64,000 nt of DNA from Desulfofundulus thermobenzoicus (lineage in GTDB: Bacteria > Bacillota > Desulfotomaculia > Desulfotomaculales > Desulfovirgulaceae), in NCBI RefSeq assembly GCF_009428905.1, contig NZ_WHYR01000005.1, positions 1 to 64,000 on the forward strand. Reading direction: 5' to 3'. This document shows positions 27,121-37,741 of this stretch, one piece after another. The position numbers were made by a program, and so were the translations under genes. The notes beneath the pieces were generated by a model. That model did no database searches, was not told the DNA's origin, and saw only the letters and a program-made list of their open reading frames with translations. Position 1 is the stretch's first letter. Every line of letters begins with the position of its first letter.

Positions 27121-27377
27121 GCCGTCGGATGTCAGATGTCAGAGACGACTACCGGTCACAGCTATGCCGGTGAAGCCTCTCCGCCTAAAGAGACGGGAGT
27201 TTCCTCATTCATCGACCGCAGCCGCGAGGTTCTTATTAACAATATCAACAGGCATGAGTTCAGGTGCTTCCAGCCCTACTGAAAAAACCTGGAATCAGCG
27301 CTTTCGTCCGAACGCCCATTCAACACTTACCTGAGAGGCGGGAGTCCTCCGCTCTCCGACCTCCGACATCCGACCTC
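27121..27377. repeat. Inverted repeat in the tRNA spacer
   Basis: GTCGGATGTC (27124-27133) and its exact complement GACATCCGAC (27365-27374) lie at the two ends of a 277-base spacer inside the tRNA operon. Each is flanked by related GTCAGATGTCAGAG / CTCTCCGACCTCC copies. No gene is seen between them. It may be a repeat element inserted in the operon. Confidence 0.5.
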
Positions 27378-27382
27378 TGCTC

Positions 27383-27457
27383 TGGTGGGCCCACCAGGAT
27401 TCGAACCTGGAACCAGCCGGTTATGAGCCGGATGCTCTACCGTTGAGCTATAGGCCC
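27383..27457 (-). tRNA. tRNA-Met (anticodon CAT)
   Basis: 75 bases. Acceptor GGGCCTA with TGGGCCC (one G-T-type mismatch position); anticodon arm CCGGC-TCATAAC-CGG region gives CAT; T arm CCAGGTTCGAATCCTGG; CCA encoded. CAT could also be an Ile2 tRNA with a lysidine-modified anticodon; sequence alone does not settle this. It lacks the features of initiator tRNA (no unpaired first base, no GGG/CCC anticodon stem). Confidence 0.9.
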
Positions 27458-27464
27458 GTGAAAC

Positions 27465-27539
27465 TGGCTCCTCGAGCAGGATTCGAACCTGCAACCCTCC
27501 GGTTAACAGCCGGATGCTCTACCGTTGAGCTATCGAGGA
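27465..27539 (-). tRNA. tRNA-Asn (anticodon GTT)
   Basis: 75 bases. Acceptor TCCTCGA with TCGAGGA, discriminator G, CCA encoded; anticodon loop CTGTTAA gives GTT; T arm GCAGGTTCGAATCCTGC. First gene of the operon; its D arm and anticodon stem are nearly identical to the next tRNA, suggesting duplication. Confidence 0.97.
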
Positions 27540-27553
27540 ACGGTACAATAATT

Positions 27554-27582
27554 ATTATACACAAAAATACAGCCCCGGTCAA
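27554..27582 (-). promoter_or_regulatory. Sigma-A promoter of the tRNA operon
   Basis: Minus strand TTGACC (27577-27582) and TATAAT (27554-27559) are 17 bases apart and end about 15 bases before tRNA-Asn. The -35 box lies inside the terminator hairpin of sigA. Confidence 0.88.
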
Positions 27583-27618
27583 TGGCTTTGAGCAAGCAAC
27601 GAAAAATTTGCCGGGGCT
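27560..27618 (-). terminator. Terminator of sigA
   Basis: Minus strand CCGGC-type stem: AGCCCCGG (27611-27618) pairs with CCGGGGCT (27571-27578) over a long loop, followed by GTATTTTTGTGT. It starts seven bases after the sigA stop and overlaps the tRNA promoter. Confidence 0.75.
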
Positions 27619-27624
27619 ATGTAT

Positions 27625-28698
27625 TTAATCTAAAAAGTCTTTCAGTTTTTTGCTCCTGCTGGGATGCCGCAGTTTGCGCAGGGTTTTGGCCTCAATCTGA
27701 CGGATCCGTTCCCTGGTCACGCCAAATTTCTGACCCACTTCCTCCAGTGTACGCGCCCGTCCGTCATCCAGACCGAACCGCAGGCGTAACACCTTCTGCT
27801 CCCGGTCGGTAAGGGTCTTCAGCACCTCCTCCAGCTGTTCCCGCAGCAGGGTAAAGGAGGCTTCCTCGGCCGGAGCCCGGGCTTCCTGGTCCTCAATAAA
27901 ATCTCCCAGGTGGGAATCTTCCTCTTCTCCGATGGGTGTCTCCAGAGAAACGGGCTCCTGGGCGATTTTCATAATCTCCCGCACCTTTTCTTCAGAAATA
28001 TTCATTTCCTTAGCAATTTCTTCAGGAGTGGGATCCCGTCCCAGTTCCTGTAAAAGCTGACGGTGCACCCGGATCAGCTTGTTAATGGTTTCCACCATAT
28101 GCACCGGAATGCGAATGGTCCTGGCCTGATCGGCAATGGCCCGGGTGATGGCCTGGCGGATCCACCAGGTGGCATAGGTACTGAACTTGTATCCCTTGCG
28201 GTAATCAAACTTTTCCACCGCCTTGATCAAACCCAGGTTCCCTTCTTGAATCAGATCCAGGAAAAGCATTCCCCGCCCCACATATCGTTTGGCTATGCTC
28301 ACCACCAGACGCAGGTTGGCTTCCGCCAGGCGGCGTTTGGCTTCTTCGTCCCCCTGCTCCATGCGCCTGGCCAGTTCGATTTCTTCCTCGGGAGTCAACA
28401 GGGGAACGCGACCAATTTCTTTCAGGTACATGCGCACGGGATCATCGATGGCTACCCCTTCGGGAACGGAAAGATCCACATCCACTTCCTCAACCGGAGG
28501 TTCCAGGGCGGCACCGTCCATTGTCTCCAGGTCGGGAACTTCCGGCACCACTTCAATACCCATTCCGGCCAGTTTTTCGTAGATGTCATCAATCTGTTCG
28601 GGAGTTAAATCGGCCCCTTGCAGGCTATCCATAATCTCACTGTAGGTGAGCACGCCTCTTTTTTTGCCCTTTTCTATTAATTCTTTAACCACATCCAT
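27625..28698 (-). CDS. sigA: Primary RNA polymerase sigma factor (SigA/RpoD)
   Basis: 357 residues from ATG 28698, which follows GAGGGATGA; the frame is open for 20 more codons into dnaG. Region 1.1 begins [19 protein letters not shown], region 1.2 has [17 protein letters not shown], and region 2 has [19 protein letters not shown] and [17 protein letters not shown] (-10 recognition). Region 4 has [20 protein letters not shown] (-35 recognition), with the classic C-terminal [16 protein letters not shown]. It starts 14 bases after dnaG ends, the conserved dnaG-sigA macromolecular synthesis pair. Confidence 0.97.
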   Translation of the reverse strand: MDVVKELIEKGKKRGVLTYSEIMDSLQGADLTPEQIDDIYEKLAGMGIEVVPEVPDLETMDGAALEPPVEEVDVDLSVPEGVAIDDPVRMYLKEIGRVPLLTPEEEIELARRMEQGDEEAKRRLAEANLRLVVSIAKRYVGRGMLFLDLIQEGNLGLIKAVEKFDYRKGYKFSTYATWWIRQAITRAIADQARTIRIPVHMVETINKLIRVHRQLLQELGRDPTPEEIAKEMNISEEKVREIMKIAQEPVSLETPIGEEEDSHLGDFIEDQEARAPAEEASFTLLREQLEEVLKTLTDREQKVLRLRFGLDDGRARTLEEVGQKFGVTRERIRQIEAKTLRKLRHPSRSKKLKDFLD

Positions 28699-28712
28699 TT
28701 TAGGCTCATCCC

Positions 28713-30512
28713 TCAATTTGTCATTCCCCCTTTCTGCAGGGCCCCCTTGTTCCGGCATTGTACAAGTTCCTGCAACTGGCTCAACACCAGGGCTACCTGT
28801 TCCTTATCGCCCTTTCGCTCAGCTTCGGCCAGATCATGCAGGAGTTGGGTCTTTTGTTCCTGCTGATCGTCACTTTGAATAACTTTCACCAGTGCAGGCA
28901 TTATTTTAACCGGGTCTGACCCGGGAGTTTTCTCTAACAGCAACTGGCTGAGCATCCGTTGTCCCCGTTCCGTAAGTTCATCCATCCACCGGACTGGATT
29001 ATCCCCCTTCACCCCAAAACGGCATAATAACTGATAAATCTCTCTCAATCCCGCATCTTTAGGAAAGGAAGGCCCCACTTCCCGCTGTAAATCGGGTAGC
29101 AGAACCGGTTGATGCAACAAAATCTGTAAAAGAATAAACTCGGCCTTAAAACGGGCATTATCGGAGCTTTTTATTATATTATGCTTACTTTTAACATTTT
29201 TATCCGGATTTGACCATTTTTTTCCCCCGGTTGATTGAAAACGCTTTAAAGCATCCTTTACCGCTTCCCAGCTTAAACTCAGGCGGGCGGCCACCCTCCG
29301 TATACCTTCCTCCCGTTCCAGTTCACCCGGCATGGCTGCCAGATTGGGAAGTACCCTGGCCAGCATGGTGGCTGAATCCCCACCCTCCCGGAAAGACCGG
29401 TTCAGCTTGTAATCCAGCAGCGATTCGGCCCCGGTCAGCAATTCCAGCCATCCCTCCCGGCCATGCAGGCGAATAAACTCATCGGGATCCTTGCCCTCGG
29501 GAACATTAACCACCCGGATGCGAAAACCCAGTTCCTGTAATAAATCCAGGCCCCGGCCGGTGGCTGCCTCTCCGGCGGCATCGGCGTCATACGCTATAAC
29601 CACCTGGTTGGTATAGCGCAACAAAAGTTTCCCCTGTTCAGGGGTGAGACTGGTTCCCATGGAGGCTACGGCGTTATTAATACCGTGCTGGTGAGCGGTG
29701 ACCACATCCATATAACCTTCCATAATTATGGCAAAACCCAGTTCGCGAATAGCTGCCCGGGCCAGATGCAGCCCGTAAAGCAAATGTCTTTTATTAAAAA
29801 CGACGGTTTCCGGCGTGTTTAAGTATTTGGGCTGGCCATTATCCAGCACTCGACCGCCAAAACCGGCCACCCGTCCCTGCGCATCACATATGGGAAAAAT
29901 CAGGCGGTTACGAAAACGATCGTAGGGCTTTCCCCGTTCGCCGGCCACCAGCAACCCCAAACTAACCGCTTCCCGGGAGGAACAACCCCGGGAAGCCAAA
30001 AAATGCAAAAGGGCGTCCCATTGCGGAGGAGCGTAACCCAGTTGAAAAATCTCTGCCGTTTGGGAAGAAACCCCCCGTTTTTGCAGGTAACTGCGGGCGT
30101 GCACAGCCTCCGGCCGCCGGTTCAAGTATTGGCGGTAAAAATCCCGTGCCAAACTGTTAACTTCCCAGGCCCGTTCCTGTACCCGGGCGGCGGAGTTTTC
30201 CACCGCACCACCGGTCCGGGGAATGGTTATACCCGCCCGGGCCGCCAGTCTGTGCACCGCTTCCGGAAAAGAGAGGTTTTCACTGAGCATGAGAAAACGG
30301 AAGACATTTCCCCCCGCCCCGCACCCGAAACAATAAAAAATCTGTTTTTCCGGGCTGACTGTAAAGGAAGGATCCCTTTCCTGATGAAAGGGGCAGGAAC
30401 CGACATAGTTTTTCCCCTTCTTCTCCAGGCGTACATATTCACCAATTAGCTGCACGATATCGGTAGCCTGACGGACAGATTCAACAATATCGGCAGGGAT
30501 CAGGCCACTCAT
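28713..30512 (-). CDS. dnaG: DNA primase
   Basis: 599 residues. The N-terminal CHC2 zinc ribbon is [18 protein letters not shown] followed by [10 protein letters not shown]. The TOPRIM core has [16 protein letters not shown] (catalytic Glu) and [17 protein letters not shown] (acidic pair). A C-terminal helicase-binding region follows. Synthesises RNA primers at the replication fork. AGGTGAT precedes ATG 30512. Upstream of sigA in the same transcript. Confidence 0.96.
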   Translation of the reverse strand: MSGLIPADIVESVRQATDIVQLIGEYVRLEKKGKNYVGSCPFHQERDPSFTVSPEKQIFYCFGCGAGGNVFRFLMLSENLSFPEAVHRLAARAGITIPRTGGAVENSAARVQERAWEVNSLARDFYRQYLNRRPEAVHARSYLQKRGVSSQTAEIFQLGYAPPQWDALLHFLASRGCSSREAVSLGLLVAGERGKPYDRFRNRLIFPICDAQGRVAGFGGRVLDNGQPKYLNTPETVVFNKRHLLYGLHLARAAIRELGFAIIMEGYMDVVTAHQHGINNAVASMGTSLTPEQGKLLLRYTNQVVIAYDADAAGEAATGRGLDLLQELGFRIRVVNVPEGKDPDEFIRLHGREGWLELLTGAESLLDYKLNRSFREGGDSATMLARVLPNLAAMPGELEREEGIRRVAARLSLSWEAVKDALKRFQSTGGKKWSNPDKNVKSKHNIIKSSDNARFKAEFILLQILLHQPVLLPDLQREVGPSFPKDAGLREIYQLLCRFGVKGDNPVRWMDELTERGQRMLSQLLLEKTPGSDPVKIMPALVKVIQSDDQQEQKTQLLHDLAEAERKGDKEQVALVLSQLQELVQCRNKGALQKGGMTN

Positions 30513-30731
30513 GGAGGATCACCTGCAATAGAAGGGGGTATGGGGGTTATGCCCCCTGGAACAAATCATAAAATAATATCCCCTCTTAATAGTTATTCGC
30601 TATTACTATAGATTTTCCTTCCCTGACCCTCGACAATTTTTTACCCGTCCTGTCCGCATTTGCCCATGGTTCTTCTTCGCCATATGGACCATCCCCCGTG
30701 GCTCCTCAGGGGATAAATGCCTGCGATGGGT

Positions 30732-31736
30732 TTATTCCGGTGCGGAAAAGGCCCGGGGGATAAATAAACGGCGAAACTGGGCTATGGCATAATAATCGGT
30801 CATTCCGGCAATATAATCACAGACCACCCTTTCCACACCCACATCTTCGGCCCTTTTCAGTTGTTCCGCCGGCAAAGCGCCGGGATTTTTGATGAAATAG
30901 CTATAAAGATACTGTACCACATGACGGGCTTTTGCCTCTTCCCGTTTAGCCTCGGATCCGATATAAACATGTTCAAACAAAAAAGCACGCAACCGGTCGG
31001 TGGCTTCCCGTATTACCGGACTCATGGCAATCACCGGCTTTTCCCAGCTGGTGGTAATTAAATCCAGGACCATGGTGTTAATGCGTTCCCGGTGGGTGTA
31101 ACCCAAAACCGACAGACAATCCCGGGGGAGATCCTCAAGGGTGAGAATACCCCCCCGGATGGCATCATCAATATCGTGATTGATATAGGCCACCCGGTCG
31201 CAAATTTTTACCACCTGACCTTCCAGGGTCTGCGGCTGTACCGGCCCGGTATGGTTCAGGATGCCATCCCTGACCTCCCGGGTGAGATTAAGCCCCTTTC
31301 CACCCTCCAGCTCATCCACCACCCGTAAGCTCTGCTCGTTGTGGCGAAAGCCGGGGGCAAAAACTTCGTTCAATGCCTCTTCCCCTATATGACCGAAGGG
31401 GGTGTGGCCCAAATCATGACCCAGAGCAATGGCTTCGGTAAGATCTTCATTCAAAAGCAGGGCCTTGGCCACGGTACGGGAAATCTGGGCAACTTCCAGG
31501 GTATGGGTCAAACGGGTACGGTAGTGATCTCCTTCCGGGATGATAAACACCTGGGTTTTACCCTTTAACCGGCGAAAACTTTTGGAATGGATGATCCGGT
31601 CCCGGTCCCGCTGGAAAGCCGTGCGCACCTGGCATGGCTCTTCGGGGTATAAACGCCCGGCGCTGGCCGCACTGCAACAGGCATAGGGGGATAACAAATC
31701 CCTTTCCATTTTTTCTGTGCGCTCCCGAATATACAT
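30732..31736 (-). CDS. dgt: Deoxyguanosinetriphosphate triphosphohydrolase-like protein
   Basis: 334 residues from ATG 31736 (GAGGGGTGGGG upstream). HD-superfamily dNTPase: the metal ligands are in RLTHTLEVAQI, GHDLGHTPFGH and ICDRVAYINHDIDDA. Opening KSFRRLKGKTQVF is typical of the dGTPase-like family. Hydrolyses dNTPs to nucleoside plus triphosphate. About 220 bases separate it from dnaG, with no obvious terminator; dgt neighbours dnaG in many Clostridia. Confidence 0.92.
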   Translation of the reverse strand: MYIRERTEKMERDLLSPYACCSAASAGRLYPEEPCQVRTAFQRDRDRIIHSKSFRRLKGKTQVFIIPEGDHYRTRLTHTLEVAQISRTVAKALLLNEDLTEAIALGHDLGHTPFGHIGEEALNEVFAPGFRHNEQSLRVVDELEGGKGLNLTREVRDGILNHTGPVQPQTLEGQVVKICDRVAYINHDIDDAIRGGILTLEDLPRDCLSVLGYTHRERINTMVLDLITTSWEKPVIAMSPVIREATDRLRAFLFEHVYIGSEAKREEAKARHVVQYLYSYFIKNPGALPAEQLKRAEDVGVERVVCDYIAGMTDYYAIAQFRRLFIPRAFSAPE

Positions 31737-31799
31737 TTCCCCACCCCTCGAGCCAGAAAACCCCCGGACCACAGGGCGGCATCCGGAGGCGTCAGTGGA

Positions 31800-32414
31800 T
31801 TAAACAAAGGTTTGCGGCCTGTTCCGTAGACCCCGGGTGGCCCGGGCCACCTCCACCACCCGGCGGGCCAGCGCCACGGCCCTCTGTATACCCTGGGGAT
31901 CACCGGCAACGGGATCCTGAGCGCAGGCCCCCTGGTGTCCCGGGTCATTTTCCCGGTAACCATCCCCCACCACCGTCATGCCCTGGCAAAGCATCAGGTC
32001 ATGCATGGCTCTCAAGGTCGTCTCCTGACCGCCAAAGCGGGCGCCGCCCACCGCCAGCGCCCCACCCACCACATTCAACAGGGCCTTTTCCGCCCGTAGC
32101 TGACGGGTGTGATCCCAGAAGGATTTCAACTGGGCCGAAATGGTACTGAAATACACCGGGCTGCCCATGATAATCCCGTCGGCCCGGCGCAGCAGATTAA
32201 ACATCTCCGCCATTCTGGTGCCGGCAAAGCATTTGCCCCGGCAGGGATTGGAACACAGCACGCAATAGGGCACCTTCAAGTCAGCCAGGGCCTGGGAAAC
32301 CTGTAAAAAAACAAAACTGGCCCCGGCCTTCTCCACTACCTCCCGGGTGGCCATCAACATTTGGGCAGTATTCCCGTCCGGACGGGGACTGCCATTTAAG
32401 GCTAAAATCAGCAT
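31800..32414 (-). CDS. Flavodoxin-fold NAD(P)H-dependent FMN reductase-like protein
   Basis: 204 residues from ATG 32414 (AAGAGGG seven bases upstream; ATG 32420 is too close). The FMN phosphate loop is LALNGSPRPDGNTAQML and the isoalloxazine loop MGSPVYFSTISAQLKSFWDH. A CVLCSNPCRGKCF cluster of four cysteines between them resembles Cys-rich iron-sulfur flavoproteins, which bind a [4Fe-4S] cluster through a compact Cys motif. Electron-transfer or detoxification role by family; substrate unknown. Confidence 0.85.
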   Translation of the reverse strand: MLILALNGSPRPDGNTAQMLMATREVVEKAGASFVFLQVSQALADLKVPYCVLCSNPCRGKCFAGTRMAEMFNLLRRADGIIMGSPVYFSTISAQLKSFWDHTRQLRAEKALLNVVGGALAVGGARFGGQETTLRAMHDLMLCQGMTVVGDGYRENDPGHQGACAQDPVAGDPQGIQRAVALARRVVEVARATRGLRNRPQTFV

Positions 32415-32510
32415 CGACATACCCTCTTTTCACCCTGGTATGTTATACGCCGGAAATGGTGAAATTCCTTCCCCATGACATTTGTAAAAAGTATGCCTTT
32501 TAAGGTCCAT

Positions 32511-33092
32511 TTAGACCTTTGACGACCTACCAAGGCTGATATGGGCCAGTGGTGTATAAACAGGTCCTGTACGGTACAGCTGGCTGCTCATTAAATCCAC
32601 GGAAGTAACCGGACAGGTAATGGCAGGCAGGCCGGCCAGGGAACGCACTTTATCTATCAGTTCCGCCACTCCCCTGTCCGACCGCAAGCGGGCCAGGGTC
32701 AAATGGGGCGAAAAGGCCTGTCCGCCGGGGGGAAAGCCCTGGGTGGCCATGGCACTGCCCAGGGCGGCATACAGGAACTGCAGCCGGTCGGCGCCCTCCC
32801 GGACACCCATCCAGAGCACCCTGGGTCGCCGGATATGGGGGAAGAAGCCCAGGCCGCCCATCTGCACCGAAAAAGCACCTCTTCCGCATAAAACTCCGGT
32901 GGCGGCCGATATTAGACCATTAACCCGCCATGTTTCCACGTCACCCAGGAACTGCATGGTCAGGTGCAGATTTTCTTTTTCCACCCATTTGGCATCGGCC
33001 CTGGAGGTTTTCAGCTGCAATTGAATCTGAAAGAAATGCTCTTTTAAGTTTTCCGGCAGGTTTATGGCCCAGAACAGGCGCAGTTTCCGCAT
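32511..33092 (-). CDS. thpR: RNA 2',3'-cyclic phosphodiesterase (LigT/ThpR family)
   Basis: 193 residues from ATG 33092 (GGGGG upstream). The two HxTx catalytic motifs of the 2H superfamily are seen as HLTMQFLGDV and HLTLARLRS. The opening RLFWAINLPENLKEHF is characteristic. Opens 2',3'-cyclic phosphate ends of RNA; the biological role in bacteria is unclear. Downstream of the HD-GYP gene on the same strand. Confidence 0.9.
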   Translation of the reverse strand: MRKLRLFWAINLPENLKEHFFQIQLQLKTSRADAKWVEKENLHLTMQFLGDVETWRVNGLISAATGVLCGRGAFSVQMGGLGFFPHIRRPRVLWMGVREGADRLQFLYAALGSAMATQGFPPGGQAFSPHLTLARLRSDRGVAELIDKVRSLAGLPAITCPVTSVDLMSSQLYRTGPVYTPLAHISLGRSSKV

Positions 33093-33112
33093 TTCATCGC
33101 CCCCGTTTCCTT

Positions 33113-34102
33113 TCAAAACTGGTATTCCAGCAGGACCTGGACGAAAACTTCCACAATGCGGGGATCGAATTGGGTGCCGGCATTGCGTTTTAACTCGTTT
33201 ATGGCCACCGGCACCGGCAGTGCCCTGCGGTAACTGCGGTCGGATGTCATGGCGTCAAAGGCGTCGGCCACCGAAAGAATACGGCTTAAAAGGGGTATTT
33301 CTTCTCCTTTCAGGCCCCTGGGGTAACCCCGACCGTCGTACCGCTCGTGATGGGCCAGCACCACCGGGACCACCTGCTCCAGCCAGCTGATGTGGGATAA
33401 AATGGCCGCCCCCTTGTCCGGGTGGCAGGTTATCTGGACAAACTCTTCCGGCAACAGGGGACCGGGTTTATTCAGTATATTTTCCGGCACCCCTATTTTG
33501 CCCACATCATGTACTATACCGCAAATATAGGCCAGATCCACTTCTTTCTCCTGCAGTCCCAGGGCCTCGGCAATGAGACGGGCATATTCGGCCACCTTTT
33601 CGCTGTGTCCCATGGTATAGAGATCCCGGGCACCAATGGCTTCGGCAAAGGCATATATGGTTTCAAACTGTTCGGAAATAGTGGTCAGGCGGCTCATCAC
33701 CGCCCGCTTTAAAAGTTCCCGGTGGCGGAAGATGTCGTGATAGACGGCGCAGGCACCCAACAACTGCCCGCCGGAAGAATGTACAAAAAAGGTATCCACC
33801 AGAAAAAAGCGGGGCAACTGGTGAAATACGGTTTTTACCTCCACAAAGCGGGCATTGAAGGACCGGCCCGTTTCCAGGGTTTCCATTAAAGCGCTGCGGT
33901 ATTTACCCCGCCGGTCGAATTTACGGCCCTGGTAAAGGGCTTCTATCAGGGGGCGACCGAGAAGCTCTCCCCTTTCAACCCCCAGATCATCTTCCACGGC
34001 CCGGTTGACAAATATCAACCGGCCATGGAGATCGGACATTAAAACGGGACTGGGCAGGCTGTCCAGGATTAACTGTGCCATCCCGTGCTCCATGCTCTCC
34101 AT
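33113..34102 (-). CDS. PAS and HD-GYP domain protein, probable c-di-GMP phosphodiesterase
   Basis: 329 residues. Residues 1-130 are a PAS sensor (LDSLPSPVLMSDLHGRLIFVNRAVEDDLG). The HD-GYP domain follows, with GHSEKVAEYARLI, GIVHDVGKIGVPENIL and HHERYDGRGYPRGLKGEEIP. All metal ligands and the GYP motif are intact, so hydrolysis of cyclic di-GMP is expected. No membrane helix, so the stimulus is probably cytosolic. ATG 34102 follows AAAGGGGAT. The thpR start lies within its 3' end region; ends overlap slightly with no gap. Confidence 0.9.
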   Translation of the reverse strand: MESMEHGMAQLILDSLPSPVLMSDLHGRLIFVNRAVEDDLGVERGELLGRPLIEALYQGRKFDRRGKYRSALMETLETGRSFNARFVEVKTVFHQLPRFFLVDTFFVHSSGGQLLGACAVYHDIFRHRELLKRAVMSRLTTISEQFETIYAFAEAIGARDLYTMGHSEKVAEYARLIAEALGLQEKEVDLAYICGIVHDVGKIGVPENILNKPGPLLPEEFVQITCHPDKGAAILSHISWLEQVVPVVLAHHERYDGRGYPRGLKGEEIPLLSRILSVADAFDAMTSDRSYRRALPVPVAINELKRNAGTQFDPRIVEVFVQVLLEYQF

Positions 34103-34211
34103 GGCAGATCCCCTTTTTGCCGGTACAGGTAGCCGCTACCGCCTGTAATATACTGCAACAATATTCGCTTTTGGGCATCACTTTTCCTGTAACATGGCCG
34201 GGAAAATGGGG

Positions 34212-34248
34212 GAAAAACAAAAAGTCCTTCCCTGCGGCGGGAAGGACT
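34212..34248 (-). terminator. Terminator of ppdK
   Basis: Minus strand AGTCCTTCCC (34239-34248) pairs with GGGAAGGACT (34223-34232) around a six-base loop, followed by TTTTTGTTTTT. It lies 11 bases after the ppdK stop. Confidence 0.95.
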
Positions 34249-34259
34249 GAACATCTTAT

Positions 34260-36905
34260 CTATTGGCCATTTTTCACCTTTGCCCGGGCTGCCGCCAGAC
34301 GGGCGACGGGCACCCGGTAGGGGGAGCAACTGACGTAGTTCAGGCCAATCTGGTGGCAGAACTCGATGGAATCGGGATCCCCGCCGTGTTCCCCGCAGAT
34401 GCCGATGAGCAAATCCGGTTTGGTGCTGCGGCCCAGTTCCACGCCCATGCGCATCAGTTTCCCCACGCCGGCCCGGTCCAGGACCATGAAGGGGTTTTCG
34501 GGCAGGATCTTTTTCTCCACGTATTCATGGAGGAACTTGCCTTCCGCATCGTCCCGGGAAAAACCAAAGGTGGTCTGGGTCAGGTCGTTGGTGCCAAAGG
34601 AGAAGAAATCCGCCTCCCGGGCAATTTCATCAGCCAGTAGGGCCGCCCGGGGTATTTCAATCATGGTGCCCACGCTGTATTCAAAGGTGACTCCCCTTTC
34701 TTTCATCACCTGTTCAGCCACTTCGTCAACCAGCTGGCGCAGGATGGCCAGCTCCTTTACCTCGCCCACCAGGGGTATCTCCACTTCCGGGAACACCTTT
34801 ACGCCCTCGGAAACCAGCCGGGCGGTGGCCTGGAAGATGGCCCGGGCCTGCATGGCATAAACCTCGGGGAAAGTAATCCCCAACCGGCAACCCCGGTGAC
34901 CCAGCATGGGGTTGAACTCCGAGAGCGCCCGCACCTTTTTCAGCAGGTTTTCCTTCGGCCCTATCTCCTCCTCACTGGCGCCGGTCAGGCGCAGGCGGGT
35001 GATTTCCACCAGCAATTCCTCCGCATTGGGCAAAAATTCATGCAAAGGGGGATCCAGCAGGCGAATGGTCACGGGCAGCCCTTCCATGGCTTTCAAAATA
35101 CCGTAAAAGTCGCCCTCCTGCATGGGCAGCAACCGGTCCAGGGCTTCCTGCCGCTCGTCACCGGTGGAGGCCAGGATCATCTGCTGCACAATGGGCAGCC
35201 GGTCCACAGCCATAAACATGTGCTCCGTACGGGTCAGGCCAATCCCTTCGGCGCCAAACTCCCTGGCCCTGGCCGCATCCTCCGGGGTATCGGCATTGGC
35301 CCGCACCCCCAGGCTGCGCACCCCGTCGGCCCATTGCAGCAGTTCCTGGAACTCCGGCGAAAGCTCCGGATCAATCATGGGCACATGTCCCAGGATTACC
35401 TGCCCGGTGGCCCCGTCAATGGAAATGAAGTCCCCTTTCTTCACCACCAGATCGTTCACCTGAAACAGCTCCCGGTCGTAATCAATACGGATGGCTTCAC
35501 AGCCGCAAACGCATGGTTTGCCCATTCCCCGGGCCACCACGGCGGCGTGGCTGGTCATCCCGCCCCGGGAAGTGAGCACACCCTGGGCGGCCACAATGCC
35601 GTGAATATCGTCGGGGGTGGTTTCGGTCCGCACCAGGATGACCTTTTCTCCCTGGTTGCCCAGGGTTTCAGCCTCATCGGCGTCAAAAACCACCTTGCCG
35701 CCGGCCGCCCCCGGTGAAGCCGGCAGCCCTCTGGCAATAACCTCCAGCTGGGCATTGGGGTCGATGCGGCGGTGCAGCAACTGGTTCAACTGGGCCGGTT
35801 CCACCCGCAAAATAGCCTCTTCCCTGGTAATCAGTCCCTCGTGCACCATATCCACGGCAATCTTCACCGCCGCCTGGGCGGTGCGCTTACCCGTCCGGGT
35901 CTGCAGCATGTAAAGTTTGCCCCGTTCAATGGTAAACTCAATGTCCTGCATGTTGCGGTAGTGTTTTTCCAGCAACTCACAGGTGGCCGCAAACTGATCA
36001 TATACCGACGGCATTTCTTCCTTCAAGTCGGCGATGGACCGGGGGGTACGGATACCGGCCACCACATCCTCACCCTGGGCGTTGAGCAAATATTCGCCGT
36101 ACAGCTCCCTGTCACCGGTGGAAGGGTTGCGGGTAAAGGCCACCCCGGTACCGCAATCGTTGCCCAGGTTGCCGAAAACCATCACCTGAACGTTCACCGC
36201 CGTACCCAGGTCATCGGGTATACGGTTGATGCGGCGGTAGACAATGGCCCGGTCATTGTTCCAGGAATTAAAGACGGCATAAATGGCTTTAAAGAGCTGT
36301 TCAAAGGGATCCTGGGGGAAGGGCTGCCCGGTTTCCCGCTCAATGAGGGCTTTGTATTCTGCCACCACTTGCTGCCAATCTTCGGCTTGCAGCTCGTGGT
36401 CGTAGGTCACCTTCCGGCGCTGCTTGCAATTATCCAGGATATGCTCAAACCGTGCGTGTTCAATACCCAGCACCACATCGCCAAACATGTGCAGGAAACG
36501 GCGGTAACAGTCCAGGGCAAAACGCCTGTCGGCGGCCCGGGCCAGTCCCTCCACCGTCCGGTCGTTCAACCCCAGGTTCAATACAGTATCCATCATCCCG
36601 GGCATGGAGACGGGCGCGCCGGAACGCACACTCACCAGCAGGGGATTTTCCGGATCCCCAAAGCGTTTGCCCGTCTTATTTTCCAGTACGGTCATCATTT
36701 CCCGCACCTGATCTTCCATACCCGGGGGAAACCGGCGGTCGTGGACGTAAAATTCCCGGCAGGCTTCGGTGGTAATGATCATCCCGGGCGGAACGGGCAG
36801 GCCGATATTGGTCATCTCCGCCAGATTCGCCCCCTTGCCCCCCAGCAAATCCTTCATTCCGGCGCTGCCTTCTTCAAACAGATAGACGTACTTTTTACCT
36901 GACAT
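34260..36905 (-). CDS. ppdK: Pyruvate, phosphate dikinase
   Basis: 881 residues from ATG 36905 (GGGGGGAAAGG upstream). Interconverts pyruvate, ATP and Pi with PEP, AMP and PPi. Order: nucleotide-binding domain ([20 protein letters not shown]), swivelling domain with the phospho-histidine in [19 protein letters not shown], and C-terminal PEP/pyruvate barrel with [19 protein letters not shown] and CGEHGGDP. The threonine two residues before the histidine, the target of the DUF299 regulator, is present. The start overlaps the end of ppsR by 11 bases, so enzyme and regulator are coupled. Strong terminator follows. Confidence 0.96.
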   Translation of the reverse strand: MSGKKYVYLFEEGSAGMKDLLGGKGANLAEMTNIGLPVPPGMIITTEACREFYVHDRRFPPGMEDQVREMMTVLENKTGKRFGDPENPLLVSVRSGAPVSMPGMMDTVLNLGLNDRTVEGLARAADRRFALDCYRRFLHMFGDVVLGIEHARFEHILDNCKQRRKVTYDHELQAEDWQQVVAEYKALIERETGQPFPQDPFEQLFKAIYAVFNSWNNDRAIVYRRINRIPDDLGTAVNVQVMVFGNLGNDCGTGVAFTRNPSTGDRELYGEYLLNAQGEDVVAGIRTPRSIADLKEEMPSVYDQFAATCELLEKHYRNMQDIEFTIERGKLYMLQTRTGKRTAQAAVKIAVDMVHEGLITREEAILRVEPAQLNQLLHRRIDPNAQLEVIARGLPASPGAAGGKVVFDADEAETLGNQGEKVILVRTETTPDDIHGIVAAQGVLTSRGGMTSHAAVVARGMGKPCVCGCEAIRIDYDRELFQVNDLVVKKGDFISIDGATGQVILGHVPMIDPELSPEFQELLQWADGVRSLGVRANADTPEDAARAREFGAEGIGLTRTEHMFMAVDRLPIVQQMILASTGDERQEALDRLLPMQEGDFYGILKAMEGLPVTIRLLDPPLHEFLPNAEELLVEITRLRLTGASEEEIGPKENLLKKVRALSEFNPMLGHRGCRLGITFPEVYAMQARAIFQATARLVSEGVKVFPEVEIPLVGEVKELAILRQLVDEVAEQVMKERGVTFEYSVGTMIEIPRAALLADEIAREADFFSFGTNDLTQTTFGFSRDDAEGKFLHEYVEKKILPENPFMVLDRAGVGKLMRMGVELGRSTKPDLLIGICGEHGGDPDSIEFCHQIGLNYVSCSPYRVPVARLAAARAKVKNGQ

Positions 36906-37728
36906 GCCTTTCCCCCCTGTAGTATATTTCCAGCACCCGGCTGGCAGTTTCTTCAACGGCTTTATTGGTGACATCTATGACCGAACACCCTGCTTTGCGC
37001 ATAATTCCCTCGGCGTATTCCAGTTCTTTTAAAATGCGTTCCATGCTGGCGTAATCGGCCCGGGAAGTAAGGCCCAGGGTTTTCAGCCGCTCCCGCCGGA
37101 TTTCGTTCAACTGCCTGGGTTGGATGGTCAAACCAATCACCCGGTGGGACGGCAGCTTAAATATTTCTTCCGGCGGCGCCACCTCGGGAACCAGGGGAAC
37201 GTTGGCGGCCTTGATGGCCTTGTGGGCCAGATACATGCACAGGGGAGTCTTGGAGGTGCGGCTGACACCGATGACCACCAGGTCGGCACGCAAGATCCCC
37301 CGGGGATCCTTGCCATCATCGTATTTCACGGCAAACTCCACGGCTTCTACCTTGCGGAAATATTCTTCGTCGGTACGGCGCACCAGGCCGGGTTCCATTT
37401 TGGGTTGCCGGCCTTCCACCATGGCCAGGGCGTCAATCATGGGCGTGAGTATATCCACCGTGGGTATATTATACCTGGCCGCTTCCCTCTCCAGGGCCTG
37501 CCTTAATTCCGGCACCACCAGGGTATAGGCGATAATGCAGGGTATGGTGCTGGCTTCCGCCACTATTTCCGTGATCTCGGCCACATCCTGAACATAAGGC
37601 ACCCGGTGAATATCCACGCCACCGGAATTAAACTGGCTGGCGGCGGCCCGGGCCACCAGTTCGGCTGTTTCTCCGATGGAATCGGAAACCACATAAATCA
37701 CCGGGTGTACCAGATCTTTCGCGGTAAT
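36895..37728 (-). CDS. ppsR: Pyruvate phosphate dikinase regulatory protein (DUF299 kinase/pyrophosphorylase)
   Basis: Family of ADP-dependent kinase and Pi-dependent pyrophosphorylase acting on PPDK/PEP synthase. Seen: [20 protein letters not shown] near the start and the P-loop-like [15 protein letters not shown]. The frame is open to TTG 37767, but that would overlap ccpN by 26 bases without a ribosome site. GGGGGAGG (37734-37741), overlapping the ccpN stop, lies five bases before ATT 37728, and no ATG, GTG or TTG is suitably placed. Starting there gives 277 residues, near the family norm. Next gene is its target, ppdK. Confidence 0.88.
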   Translation of the reverse strand: MTAKDLVHPVIYVVSDSIGETAELVARAAASQFNSGGVDIHRVPYVQDVAEITEIVAEASTIPCIIAYTLVVPELRQALEREAARYNIPTVDILTPMIDALAMVEGRQPKMEPGLVRRTDEEYFRKVEAVEFAVKYDDGKDPRGILRADLVVIGVSRTSKTPLCMYLAHKAIKAANVPLVPEVAPPEEIFKLPSHRVIGLTIQPRQLNEIRRERLKTLGLTSRADYASMERILKELEYAEGIMRKAGCSVIDVTNKAVEETASRVLEIYYRGERHVR

Positions 37729-37741
37729 GGCTACCTCCCCC

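Noticed and set aside
35772-36902. 376-codon plus-strand frame inside ppdK
   Set aside because: Antisense to ppdK, whose domains and motifs are complete.
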